From Schizosaccharomyces osmophilus (taxonomy: Eukaryota > Ascomycota > Schizosaccharomycetes > Schizosaccharomycetales > Schizosaccharomycetaceae): a DNA stretch of 64,000 nt. The stretch covers positions 3,968,001-4,032,000 of the forward strand of contig NC_079238.1 of the NCBI RefSeq assembly GCF_027921745.1. The letters run 5' to 3'. Below, piece by piece: positions 21,428 through 32,748 of the stretch (the stretch's first letter is position 1; each line of letters starts with the position of its first letter). A program made the position numbers and the translations under genes. Under the pieces are notes generated by a model. The model saw only the letters and a list, made by a program, of their open reading frames with translations, was not told the DNA's origin and made no database searches.

Positions 21428-24400
21428 TTAGCGTTTTCTTCTGCTTCGAGGAACTGCAATCTTCCTTCCAGTAGGAGGGTTTGGTTGCTCATTAGTCGAT
21501 CCCAAATTAAACTGTATACCGCCTTGAGGTTGAGGGGCTGGAGATTGTGCAGCACTTGAACCAGCACTGAAAGCAGGTGTACCGCTTCCACCGAACGAGA
21601 ATCCTGCGTTGGGTGGATTAGGGGGCTGCGATGTACCAAAGTTAAGAGAAGGCTCCGTACTACCAATATTGGTGTTAAATCCACTAGGGTTAGCTGCCCC
21701 AAAAGCGGAAGGAGTCGTGTTACCCGAAGCTCCAAATGTGAAGCCTGCTGATGGTGGTTGGGTCGTGCTACCGAAAGCGGTTGTATTTTTCAAACCATCG
21801 GAATCAGCTTTTGGCTTCGAAGAGAAGGGTAAACTATTATTTCCGAATGCCGACGATCCAAAACCCCCAGCAGGTTGGGAGCCGGGTTGCGAGAAACCAC
21901 TTCCAAAACCAGACGGCGCAGAAGCGTCGCTTGTCTTCGGTGGTTGGGTATTAGCTGTACTCGGCGTTCCAAATCCTGGTGCACTACTACTGCTATTAAT
22001 TGGGAATGCGGAATTTTGGGCAATTCCGTTGATAGCCGTGTTAGACGGGGTTGAGCCAAAAGCAGTAGCAGGAGGATCAGCAGTAGAACCAAACGTGAAT
22101 GGGGTAGTTGGTTGAGCAGCCTTCTGTTTCTCAGATTCCGTTGTTTTTGAAAACAAGAAAGGTTTTTCAGTAGAAGTATTATTAAAGGGTTTAGCCTTCT
22201 CTTGCTCATTAGGTTCTGTTTTACCAAAAGGACCCCTGTTCTCCTTGTTTGGTGTCAAAGTGCTTGAAGTATTTCCGGTTATACCAGTAAAAAAAGGAGT
22301 CGGCTTCTCTGCAGGATTAAACGCATTTGAAGTCGTATTAGAACCAAAAGAAAATACGGAAGTAGTTGGCTTCACTTCCGCAGAACTCTTGTTTACAGGA
22401 TCAGTATTATCCTTCATACCAACTTCAGAGGGCTTGGAAAACGAAAATATAGAAGTAGAAGGCTGTTCGTTTCCAGTAGCCTCATCCTTTTTCTGAGGGC
22501 CTCCAAAACTAAATGCAGGCTTAGTAGCAGCTGACGTTGCTAGGCCAGTGGGTTGACCGAAAGTAAAAGCAGGTTTCGCAGCATTAGTATCGGAAGAGGG
22601 AACTGTTGATTCTTTGCTTTCATCCTTGGATAAAGATTGTCCGAAGCTGAAAGAAGGTTTTGCCTTTTTGTTCTTCTCTTCATCCTTGAGACTTTGTCCA
22701 AATGAAAATGCCGGTTTTGGTGTTTGCTCGCTTTTATCTTCTGCAATATTTGACCCGGCATCGTTTCGTTCAGTAGTTTGTCCAAATGTGAACTTCGGGG
22801 TTTCCGTTTTCATTGGAGGTGCAGCATTTGCGAAAGGTCCACTTATACTGCCAGTACTTTTTTGATCTGTACTTGGTTTGCCGAAACTAAATACGGAAGA
22901 CGGAGATTGCGATGTGGCTGCTGTAGCAGTTTGGCCAAAAGAAAATGCTGGTTTTGAGTCAGAAGGCTCCTTCTTCTCAGACTGTTGTCCGAAACTGAAG
23001 CTCAACTTGGGAACATTTGGATCCTTTTTGTCGGTCCGTGTTGAATCAGCAACTTTATCGTTCTGTTCATCCAGCTTCTTATTAGGTGCCAACTGGCCAA
23101 AGCTAAATGGAGGTTTAAACGAAGTGTCTGATGGCTTATTGTCAGCGGTTTCACCAAACGTAAACGACGGAGTAGTAGGCTTGGGCGGCTGTTGCTGAGA
23201 AGGAAGACCAAAACTAAATGAAGGCTTTTTACTTTCTTTGGGTTCCTTTTCTTCAGATATCTGGCCAAAACTAAACGAGGGAGCAGGGGCTTGTTCGTTT
23301 TTGTTTGTTGAAGTAGGCTTGAAATTGAATGAAAGGTTTGGAGCCTCAGCGGTTTCTTTAGTAGGATCCTTCTCAACCGGCCCGAAAGCAAAAGGCTTTT
23401 TAGGAGCTGAAGGTTTTTCAGTTGTGAAGGTGGTTTGACCAAATGTCTTGTTGACATTATCAGACGATTCACCAAAAGAAAATACAGCAGTTTTGTTCTG
23501 ACCCTCTTTATCTTCAACTTCAGTATTTTTAGTAACGGGCTTAAACTCAAATTTTGGTATTTTACCGGACGAACTCTCTGGAGGTTTAACGGTATCATCC
23601 TTATCGGGTAATGCTGCAAGGCTCTTGAGAGTATTTATAGGTTGTGGTTCTGCTGGTTTAAATGGAGTTTCTGTAGTGGAATCGGCTGTCTTGGGTGTCT
23701 TAGTTTCCTTCTCTGAGGTATTGGGGATATCAGTTGGCAAAGCAATTGCTGACTCCTGTGTACCAGGTTGCGTTCGTTTTGGTGACAATGAAGATTGTAG
23801 TTGTTCGAAAGTAGGGCCTAAGTGAGGAAGCAAAATTTTAGGAGGTTTTTTATCAGGACCAGAAACTAGAGATTCATTGTGCTTTGCTGTAGAACGAGAA
23901 GTAGTATTAGACACAGTGCTATCTTCATCTTTGTCAAAAAGTTCGTCTAAATCTTCATCTAGTGCGGAAAAAGCAGCTCTCACGCGTTTTTTATTACCTC
24001 CTGAAGGAAATGAGTATTCATATTGAGAAACGAAATCCTGTTTATTTACGGAATTTAGATTACCGGGTTGCTCTTCAGTCTGGACTTCGGCATTTACCTG
24101 CTTTTGTTTTTTTAAATCGATGCGTTCAAGAGTCTCGTAAACAAGAGGAATTAACTCTTGACGTAATTTTTCCTTCCTAACTTCTTTAAGAGATGAAGTA
24201 ACAGTTTTGGTCTCCAGCTCTTCCCTCTTGGTTCTCTTGGGTTTTGGTTCAGTACGACTGGCACCATTAGGCTGATGCAACTTTTGATCTGATGAAGTAT
24301 GTTCATCTGAAGAATAGCTTGGAACTACTTTGTCATCAGTTCTTGTAGCATCAAACTTTGTAATTTCTGAACCCGGACTTTGCGGACGATCCCTCTTGGA

Positions 24401-25100
24401 AGAAGAACGGTGCCCATTACGCTGTGAGGGCACATTATTTTCGTTACGTTGACCAGTGGATGATTGAGATGAAGCAAATGCTCGAGGACTGTTCCCGACA
24501 CCAGTATTTGTTCGAATAGAGCGCAAAATATCGAGCAAAGCAGCAGAAGAAGAAGTTAACGGTGGTGGCTGCAGCCGACGTTCAGAAGCGAATTGACGCT
24601 GTTTCAATGGCTGCAAATCTAACTGCACACTACCTCTACGAGAGGAGAATTGATTTTCTACAGAATCTTGGGTATTTTGCTTGGAAGATAAATCACTTTC
24701 ATTCGACCTTCCTTCAATTCCGTCAAGTGTGCGAATGTGGCTACGGTTATTTATGCGTACAATATGACTACATGAGATTAGTAAAATGATAATTGCAGAA
24801 TAGACCAAAATATGGCCTCTAAAATAAGGAATCCTACTTTCCTTATTACTGTACTTACGGAGTTCGGCCCAAGTAATGGGGATTCAATTCAGGATCCAAA
24901 AGACTTCTTGAAGCTCTCTTATTATTAGACGTTTCGGTTTCAGCATTGTTCGACCAGCTCGAGGTGAATGGTCGTAAAATGGAGGCGAATGTGGCCTTTA
25001 AAACCGAAAAGTAGGGACGGTGATTACCCGATTCATGTCTTTCATAAGGAGTTCTTTGTACCTTTTTATTTGCACGTTGATTTCTTGAAGACGGAGGCAT
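21428..25100 (-). CDS. nup124: FG-repeat nucleoporin Nup124
   Basis: Nuclear-pore FG nucleoporin related to vertebrate Nup153 and yeast Nup1. Exons 24859..25100 and 21428..24767; the intron 24768..24858 has donor GTAAGT, branch TACTAAT and acceptor TAG. The product is 1193 aa. The N-terminus (QRTPYERHE, HRPYFSVLK, LLDPELNPHYLG) is conserved among these nucleoporins. From about residue 450 there are many phased FSFG/FTFG/FAFG repeats in Lys/Glu/Pro-rich spacers, then GFG-type repeats from about 1000. It ends in a basic segment, GRKIAVPRSRRKR. A hydrophobic start seen when the intron is read through is an artefact. S. pombe Nup124 is about 1159 aa. Confidence 0.93.
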
Positions 25101-25701
25101 TAAAACAAGCACATCGACGATGAGAAAGGAACTGTAGTTAAGACGAATTTCTCAAGCATTGGCCGTGGCAAGTGGTTCCTTAAATTAAATAAAGATCTCT
25201 AAAGAAAAAGCAAGCTTCCGTTATTCAAATATAGTGTACCATTACGCTCTCGCTATTTGTTATAAGAAAATGAAATCGAGCTAGAGACAAGTTTAGAAAT
25301 AGCAAAAAGTAGAATATGAATTGAATGAATGTATCTTTATATCCGTATGCAATTTTATCTATAGTAGAACATTGAAATAAGCAAGGTACGATTTTACGCG
25401 CCATTAAACTAGTAAGCTACTATAGATTTCCATATTCCCATGTATGACTAAGTGTTGCTTGGATGGGCTAAAATCCACCTTTCGTAAACATGAATCTGAG
25501 GAAAAATATCTATTGATTTACATACTGTTCTTATTTACAATGTACGAAGAAATAAATACTTTGCTACGGTACGTACTACCCACTCGGTTCGTATAACTTA
25601 AAAACCAAGGTATTTTTAACCGGTATAGGATTCTATGTATATTCAACCAAGGTAAGCTTGTCTATTACCGGTACCAGCTAGTAGTGAAGCATCTTTTGGA
25701 C
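25101..25701. other. Divergent promoter region (nup124/aps3)
   Basis: 601 bases between divergent ATGs. AT-rich, with no repeat or RNA gene recognised. Confidence 0.5.
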
Positions 25702-26531
25702 ATGATATACGCAATTTTTATTTTCAACAATAAAGGAAATCCTAGATTGACAAAGTTTTATACGCCAATTGAAGAATCAGATCAACAAAGGTTACTTGGC
25801 GAAATTTATTATTCAGTGTCTAACCGTACGGCTGCATCGTGTAATTTCTTGGAAAGCAGCTTGATTGCTGGAAAAAACAGAATTATATATCGTCAGTACG
25901 CTACATTGTATTTTGTGTTTGTGGTTGATGAAGGAGAAAGTGAGCTTGGGATTTTAGATCTCATTCAGGTTTGTTTCGCTTACCTTAAATGCAGTAATGT
26001 TAACAGTCAGGTCTTTGTGGAAGCTTTAGATCGCTGCTTTAATAATGTTTGTGAGTTGGATCTGGTAAGTATGAGGTGCATGATTCCAATAATGACAATT
26101 CTTTAAATCTCTTGCTTATTTCTATTGATTGAATCGTGAAATGTTTACCATATTTGGATTCGATTTTGCTTTTATTTTATAATTAAGGAAATTTTGAGTC
26201 GCCAATTTCTGGTTTACTGACTCTAAAAGGATAGAAGTCCTTTCATAACCAGAAAACCCTAAACAGTTCACAGAAAGAGGAACGGAGATTGAAGAAACTC
26301 TTTTACTATACAGGAATCTAAAAAATAAACTATTACTAACTTGTTCGTCTCCAGGTCTTCAAGTTTCAAGAAATTCATGCAATTCTTGCCGAAATCGTCT
26401 CCGGTGGATTGGTTTTAGAAACCAATTTGAATGAAATAGTTGCAGCTTCGAAAAGTCAGATGCCGAAATCAAAGCGATCGGGGGGATTGAATATTGGTAC
26501 CACACTTAGTTCATTTGCTACGAGATTTTAA
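25702..26531 (+). CDS. aps3: AP-3 adaptor complex sigma subunit Aps3
   Basis: Small subunit of the AP-3 coat, which sorts cargo from the Golgi to the vacuole. Three exons: 25702..25968, 26011..26064 and 26355..26531; product 165 aa, equal to the remembered S. pombe length. The first intron (42 bases, donor GTTTGT, branch GTTAAC) is a multiple of three and has no stop, so unspliced RNA stays open. Removing it restores LDLIQVFVEALDRCF, the sigma-3 signature. The second intron is unusually long at 290 bases (donor GTAAGT, branch ACTAAC). The N-terminus MIYAIFIFNNKGNPRLTKFY and the GGLVLETN motif are typical. The ATG at 25702 is preferred over an upstream GTG. Confidence 0.94.
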
Positions 26532-26542
26532 TGAACTTGCGA

Positions 26543-28092
26543 TCATGTTTCTGAAAGGCTTCTTCTTACAGAGTTGGTTTCTGAAACAGTCGGGATTGGA
26601 AGCACTGGATAATTGTAGTCACCGAAAGGCATACCCTTTGCTTGAGCATAAAGCGATTCCATCTCGTCGTCTATATCAAAACATATGCCCCCTTCATAAT
26701 GCTGAGATTCGCTATATAGGCCAGGAATAGAAAAGTAGGTCATGTTTGATGCTGGAGAGTTTTGGGAATCGTTGTTGTTTATTAAACGTACGCGTGATTG
26801 ATCATATCGGGAAACCCAGAACTTTCTTTGGCCTCCTTGACTATAACGCAGCCCGTGGGTTGTCCGATTTAATCGTGCGTCATGTCTTGAGGGGACCTGG
26901 CACTCAGCAGGCTCAAAATTCTCATATACATATCGATCACCTTGTAATGTTTGAATACTGTCGCACCAGACGTCTTTAAATCCCACGACATCTTTCCAGG
27001 CTCTAAAAATCGGCATCCTTGAACACGATATCCATGATGGAGTTATATAGTCTTTAATACGAAAGGCATGCCAATGAGACAATGCAAAGAAAGGCATTTC
27101 CAAGCACATAAGAACATTCTGGTCTAGTAAGATAAATATTCCATGTTTTCTTGGTAAAATACCAAGCCAGCCGGCGACGGACAATAGAGTTTGCTGCCAA
27201 TATGAGGCGAAAATAATGGCTTTTACGGAGAGAAATTTCGGGAAAGGTCGAAACGGAGCCAGCTCCTCGTGTAAGCAGACCCAAAATGTTGTTAGAGAAT
27301 AGAGAGAGATAGTAATGGAAATGTTGTACAGTAAGCCAATCCATAAAGCTGCTGTTATATAAACGGGCTTGTCTTCGTCTTCATAGACTCCCAACGCTCT
27401 ACTTAGGAGTGTAGCTATAATGAGAAATGGTTTTATCCATGTGTACTGTAAAATACCTCGCTTGATAGAAAGAAATGTGTAAGGATCGCCTAAATCAATA
27501 TCACTCTGAATATGATTCATAGGCCATAAACGAGGGCGTGGTAAATGCCCATGCAAAATGATTACAGCGGCTCTTTCACCACCCAGATAGTCAATTAGCA
27601 AACAAAAGAAACAATAGAGTGCGAATGCCTAGAAGATCAGGTTAGGTACGATTCCAAAAGAAAACATTTGCAACAAAGCATGACTTTGCCGGACCCAAAA
27701 CAAGCATCGAGATGGTTTGACAAGGCCGGTTGTGATAGCGCAAGAATGCAAGGAAACAACGATAAGTCTTACCTCGTAGATTTCCCTGAAAGGTTCAAAA
27801 AAGGCTCCAATTCTTTCATTATATACAGTCAAAAAAGAAACGATAGAATAAGTAACGATCCTATCAAAATAGATTAGCATATGATTTTAAAACACTCATT
27901 TTCCAAAGAAGAACAGCTGAATGGAACAGAAAACGAGAGTAGGAGACAAACGAACATTAACAAAATTCTTACTACAGAGCGCTGCAAAACGGGTTTTCTA
28001 TAATTTTTTAAGTGAGAAGAGATGGAGATGATTGATAGAGCCAGTGAAATAAGGACGAAAATGCCGCATAAAGCGACAATTTCGTTTTCCAT
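26543..28092 (-). CDS. DUF300/TMEM184-like multispan membrane protein
   Basis: Member of the organic-solute-transporter-alpha/TMEM184 (DUF300) family; the function in fission yeast is not established. Exons 27956..28092, 27773..27860 and 26543..27628, product 436 aa. Intron 1 has an unusual donor GTTCGT but a good TGCTAAT branch; intron 2 has GTAAGA and CTAAC. The phases join to RILLMIVTYSIVSFL and EIYEAFALYCFFCLLIDYLGGE, which carry the family signatures YNERIGAFFEPFREIYE and YLGGERA. Seven hydrophobic spans precede a hydrophilic C-terminal tail of about 140 residues. The stop codon lies only 11 bases from that of convergent aps3. Confidence 0.88.
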
Positions 28093-28924
28093 GGACAGAT
28101 ACGTATTGAATCCTAAAATCTGCTTGCTCCTGGAAAAGATGTCAGAGAATGACAATTAGTCAAAATAATTTTGTTCTTAAGCTTTTTTTCCTTTCTAACT
28201 GGCAATAAATCCTTGCTTCCCTCAGTTACATGCAATTTCGGTTCCAACTTTTGCTTTTAAGTCTACTTCCTGTTTAGTTCCTTTCAACCTTTAGAAGAAT
28301 AGCAGATTGACGAAAAGACAATCGTATTAATCTCAGATTCCCTCAACAAATACGCAATTCTTCTGAATTGCTCTTGCTCGTTCAAATCATCAATTCGTCT
28401 GCGAGTAACATCGTAACTTGCTTATTACTGAGTCAACAAGAATACCCAAAAGTAGAAACGCCATAGTGATTTATTTTCTTTTCCAGTAAAAAAAAAAAAG
28501 GAAATGCAAATACGGAAGATTTATTAAAAAATAAAATAAAAAAAATTTTTTCATGCTTCCACTTTCTCACCTTGTCGAGTCAGTTGAGTGATGAATAATT
28601 GAGAGTCCAGTACTGTTTACTTGGTGTGTTTTTCCTTTAAAAGGGAATTATGAAACAATTTTTTTGTAGCATCAAGCACAGAGGAAGAGAGATGGCAGTA
28701 CAATGTTTTTCACGGAAAATCGTTTCCATGCTGCACTTCCTGATTCAGGCAATTATGACAACCCCGATTGCTCCCAAATATCAACTCCATATAGGAATTT
28801 GCCCCATGTTCTTTCAATTCAAATAATTCCAGCTTTTCCAAATTTCATAGACTCTAAAAATAAATTGCTAAGAGCAGCTTTCTAAGTATACAATACTGCT
28901 TCTTTTTAGTCCCTATTAACGTAA
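28093..28924. other. Intergenic upstream of tRNA-Ser
   Basis: 832 bases with the promoter of the DUF300 gene and homopolymer-rich DNA (A run near 28489-28498, T run near 28542-28551). An ATG frame of 60 codons at 28703..28885 is not recognisable. No LTR-like element flanks the tRNA. Confidence 0.5.
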
Positions 28925-29006
28925 GACACTATGCCTGAGTGGTTAAAGGGATAGATTAGAAATCTATTGCGGTCTCCGCGCGCAGGTTCAAATCCTGCTG
29001 GTGTCG
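28925..29006 (+). tRNA. tRNA-Ser (anticodon AGA)
   Basis: An 82-base type II tRNA. A 7-bp acceptor stem (GACACTA with TGGTGTC) precedes discriminator G. The A box lies in the D arm (GCCTGAGTGGTTAAAGGG). The anticodon stem encloses AGA in the loop, followed by the long variable arm of serine tRNAs. The B box GGTTCAAATCC forms the T arm. A TTTT terminator follows directly. No intron. Confidence 0.97.
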
Positions 29007-29266
29007 TTTTACATTTTATTTTCTTTTTTTGCTTAAAGCAAGTCATTGAGTATTTTTCGAAGTTTAAACTGCAAATAACGGGCATCCCAGTGCATTTCGC
29101 AATTGGTTTCTAAATATGGATCCAAAGGACTGTTTCTTGTCTTCTTTTTTGTTTACCCTTTTACGTGTACAGCTTGAAAATGCAGTAAAATATTTTACAC
29201 CACGTACGGCTCTACTTTAATTATATACTCTCAAAAGGTCGTGGTAATTTGAAGGGCTCTCAAACG

Positions 29267-30289
29267 ATGGAGGAAAATGTCCCAGAGAACTGGGAAACTG
29301 TTTATAATGAGATTAAAGAGATGAAGCAAAAGGTGCTTGCGCCCGTGGATGAGCAAGGTTCACATACGTTAGGTGACAAAAGAACCCCGGAAGTCTTTCG
29401 ATTTCAAACTCTTGTAGCTTTGATGTTGTCGAGCCAAACGAAGGATACAGTGCTTGGACCAACCATGAAGAGTCTGAAGGAGAATTTGCCGAAAGGATTG
29501 TGTCTTGAGGACATAAGAGAAATTGATGAGGATTCCTTAAACAAGCTCATTGAAAAAGTGGGGTTCCATAACAGAAAAACAATTTATCTAAAACAAATGG
29601 CTCAAATATTGGAAGAAAAATATGATGGTGATATTCCAAAAACCGTTGAAGAGTTGATGTCTATCCCCGGTGTAGGCCCCAAGATGGGATACCTTTGTAT
29701 GGGTATTGCCTGGAAGAAAAATGTCGGCATTGGAGTCGATGTACATGTGCACCGCATTTCAAATATCCTGGGTTGGTGCAACACAAAAACAGAAGAGCAG
29801 ACTCGGTTAGCTCTGCAAAGCTTTTTGCCAAAAGATTTATGGCAGGAAGTGAATTTTATGCTTGTTGGTTTTGGTCAAACGATATGCCTTCCAAGAGGGA
29901 GACGCTGTAATGATTGCACACTCGCTTCTAAAGGACTATGTCCAAGTGCATTCCAAGAGAAAAGTTTGGTGAAAGCAAAGCGCTCAACAAGTACGAAAAA
30001 GGTGAAGAAGCGTTCTCCTTCAACTTCCCCAGAGGTTGATGTGATCCAAGATCAAAAGACAGTACACGAAGAAGTGCCTACTGGCTTAAATGAGCTTCCT
30101 CCTAATGCTTTACCAGGGAAAAAAATGAAGCTGGAGTCTCCTCTTGATGATAGTCAACAAGAAACTTTAACGGAGGAACATTATTCGAAGGCTGCAGCTC
30201 AGCCATTAAGGCGGTCGCGTAGAACGGCCGCTGCTGCCTCTGAATATTTTTCCCGCCAGCACCTTCACGATATTGAAGACTTGGCATAA
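29267..30289 (+). CDS. nth1: DNA endonuclease III homologue Nth1
   Basis: Bifunctional DNA glycosylase/AP lyase of base-excision repair. The 340-aa product contains the HhH-GPD core: LMLSSQTKD near residue 58, the hairpin LMSIPGVGPKMGYL with the catalytic Lys, and the catalytic Asp in GVDVHVHR. A Cys cluster follows, CLPRGRRCNDC then a seven-residue gap to the last Cys, for the Fe-S cluster. The last 110 residues are basic and low complexity with a CLosing EYFSRQHLHDIEDL motif close to that of S. pombe. The ATG at 29267 is used; the upstream in-frame extension begins at TTG. No intron. Confidence 0.96.
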   Translation: MEENVPENWETVYNEIKEMKQKVLAPVDEQGSHTLGDKRTPEVFRFQTLVALMLSSQTKDTVLGPTMKSLKENLPKGLCLEDIREIDEDSLNKLIEKVGFHNRKTIYLKQMAQILEEKYDGDIPKTVEELMSIPGVGPKMGYLCMGIAWKKNVGIGVDVHVHRISNILGWCNTKTEEQTRLALQSFLPKDLWQEVNFMLVGFGQTICLPRGRRCNDCTLASKGLCPSAFQEKSLVKAKRSTSTKKVKKRSPSTSPEVDVIQDQKTVHEEVPTGLNELPPNALPGKKMKLESPLDDSQQETLTEEHYSKAAAQPLRRSRRTAAAASEYFSRQHLHDIEDLA

Positions 30290-30554
30290 GATTGTATATT
30301 TTTTTATTTATTTTTCTAGATCATTATTTAATCTTGATCATGAATAATTCATTAGTTTCGCCTATTTATCCGTTCTCCTTTTTTGAAATAAAAATGACTT
30401 GCCTGTTCTCAAAACTTAGGTGTCTTGTTTGCTAAAAATTCTATGACAATTCATCCAACATTCATTTCATTGATTTTGTAAAAAATCTATTATTATTTTC
30501 TTTTTTTTGGGTATGCAATGCAAGCGTCCTTGAAGATCACAACGTAAATAATGG

Positions 30555-32284
30555 CTAAAGTACAGCTGAGTCGTTGAAAACATAATGAGTACAAAAAGAT
30601 TCTTCTAATTCGTCGGTGTTTGGCGTGTACAACATAAAATCAATGGGTATGGGTCCAGTTACAGATATATCGTTACGAATGGACGGCTTTTGTCTATCAA
30701 ATGTTCGGTCCAATTCGTATGAAATACCAGTGGCATCTCGAAGCACACGCCCTTTTCGCACTAGCCGATTTAGTGTCCTGATAATATCTGAATTATTTAT
30801 ATGTTTATCGGCGTAATTACTAGTCAATTTGTTAATAATTTCAAATAAAGTTCAAAAACCGAGAACAAACCTGTGAATGTAACCAATAATAGAATCAAGC
30901 GAGGCAACGGCCGGAAACTTCTCCAATACTTCAAGCATCACTTCGTCAGCATTACTATGAGTTTGCATGTATTCACTGATAGATGGAATACTCTCTTTTT
31001 CTGAAAATTGGAAAATATGATCTTGAGAAGCAACTGGATCGGTAGCAGAACTCAAGTTAAAACTTGAGGAGGTTAACCCTTGAAGGTTTGCTTGGGAAAC
31101 CTCATTGGGGTCAGATGAAATATTAGCAAAGTCTGATTGAGGTAATACTTCCGGATGAACAGCGGGCGCTTTTTCTTGTTTGGAACTTTGAATAAATGAG
31201 GCGGCTTTTGGACTTATAATTGGTAACTCTGGATGAGTTTGCTCACACGTGAGTAAAATGTCAACCAAATGTGACGTTGGTAAGCTGAATAAGTAAGACT
31301 TTCTTTCTTCCATAGACAAGCTCAATTCCTTTGCAGTGGAACCCATACTCAAGGGCTTTTGATGCTTTCGTAGTGAGCAGGCGTTGCAAAACCATTCAGC
31401 ATTAGAAGAATCCAATAGAGAATCAGCTATGTTTGGTTCGTGACAGAGCTGGTGAAACGGGGTGTTACAACCATCGCAGAAAACAATGCGATTTTTAGGT
31501 GGTGATTGTAAGCGTTGACATATGCAACATTTCATGGTTAAAGCAATTGTAGGCCGCCGACCAGGGCCACGTTTTCTGGTCGGTAACTTCACCAAAGGAT
31601 CGAAATGATTAGGTCGATGAACTTTACGTCCCGACTTTGTTTTGACACCTTCTAAAGTAAATTGCTCTTCTTTACCTTCTTCTCTCGAAAAAATGGCATC
31701 AGCGGTATTATCACGTTCTACAAATAATCAGTCAGAGATATAATACTCAATATATCCTTATTTCACTTACCAATTGCTAAACTTGCTGGCCAAGCTTTTT
31801 TCCGGGCAAAATTCATGGCAATGGACATTGGAGGGAGAGGCGATGCTCCGTGAGGCGGCAATGGGGTATTCCTCTTGATGTGGGCTTCATGACTTTTTGG
31901 AGAACCACTTTCTGCGTGAAGCGGACTGGTCGAAGAAGGCATCCTTCCCTTGTCTTTCAGTCCATCGTCATCTTCGGTTAACAGCAAGTCATCCTTGGAA
32001 CCATTATTCGATAACGGATGAAAATCTTGTTCCTTGCTTGCTGGTTGAAATTGGCTAAAGTCAGTTTCCATGGGATTGGCCGCGTTCACATTTGATTTTG
32101 ATATATCATGAAACGGTGGGTCAATTAAAGCCGAATCGCCAGCGCTACCACGCCCTGGATCATCCTCATGAAAAATAGCTTGATGCAAGGAGTTTTGAAA
32201 TCTACGTTCATCGTCAAATGGAAAAGGATAAGGTCCAGGATTCAATGACTCGCCGTCATCTTCATAATACGGTGCTCCAGACAT
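30555..32284 (-). CDS. phf2: PHD-finger protein Phf2
   Basis: Nuclear PHD-finger protein, a component of an S. pombe chromatin (Astra/Clr6-type or related) assembly whose exact role I cannot state. Exons 31771..32284, 30871..31717 and 30555..30819, product 541 aa, against about 538 in S. pombe. Introns have donors GTAAGT and GTTTGT. The PHD zinc finger at about residues 215-265 has the pattern CCIC...CDGC...HQLCH...WFCNAC. A GPGRRP AT-hook-like stretch precedes it. The rest is Ser/Pro-rich and disordered, with a helical C-terminal part. The ATG at 32284 (MSGAPYYEDDGE) is used because the upstream extension starts at TTG. Confidence 0.88.
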
Positions 32285-32748
32285 TGACACTACAGAAGAC
32301 AATAATTTAGCACTATTTAATAAAGTACATCCGTTGAATAATACAGTTATGAGTTCCTACAACGGTATTGCCTTGTTACAATTATTTGCTAAGGAACTTG
32401 AAGACTCAGTGAATAGCGAGTGGAAGCGCTTTGTGTAACTAGTAATAGCGTAGAGTCTCGTAACTCACAAAGGTGTTTGGTGGTGAGGCTTCTATATGGG
32501 AACTTTCAAAAGTCCTCAAAATTTGTATTCAGAGGTTTTGGTTCTATTTGTTCCTTTAAATTTTGGCTCATTTCTCTTACGTTTCTCTGTTTCTTATTTC
32601 ATCTCATTGAAAAGCAATTTGTTGAATAGTTGTTTACTTACAAATTTCAAAGTACTTCGTTAAACCCTTGAATGGAAGGAACAGCTAAAGCAAACCAAAC
32701 CGGATTTCGCTGCCAAATTGGTAAATTGGTTATAGAATATTGGATAAA
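32285..32748. other. Divergent promoter region (phf2/cwf19)
   Basis: 464 bases. It contains an ATG frame from 32349 that could be the start of a small spliced gene (see findings) and a forkhead core TTGTTTAC at about 32630. Nothing else was recognised. Confidence 0.45.

Noticed and set aside
24768-24808. Hydrophobic N-terminus on the long nup124 frame
   Set aside because: It is read-through of the intron. Splicing to 24859..25100 restores the conserved nucleoporin start.
28703-28885. 60-codon ATG frame upstream of tRNA-Ser
   Set aside because: No recognisable motif, no supporting splice partner, and AT-rich surroundings; likely chance.
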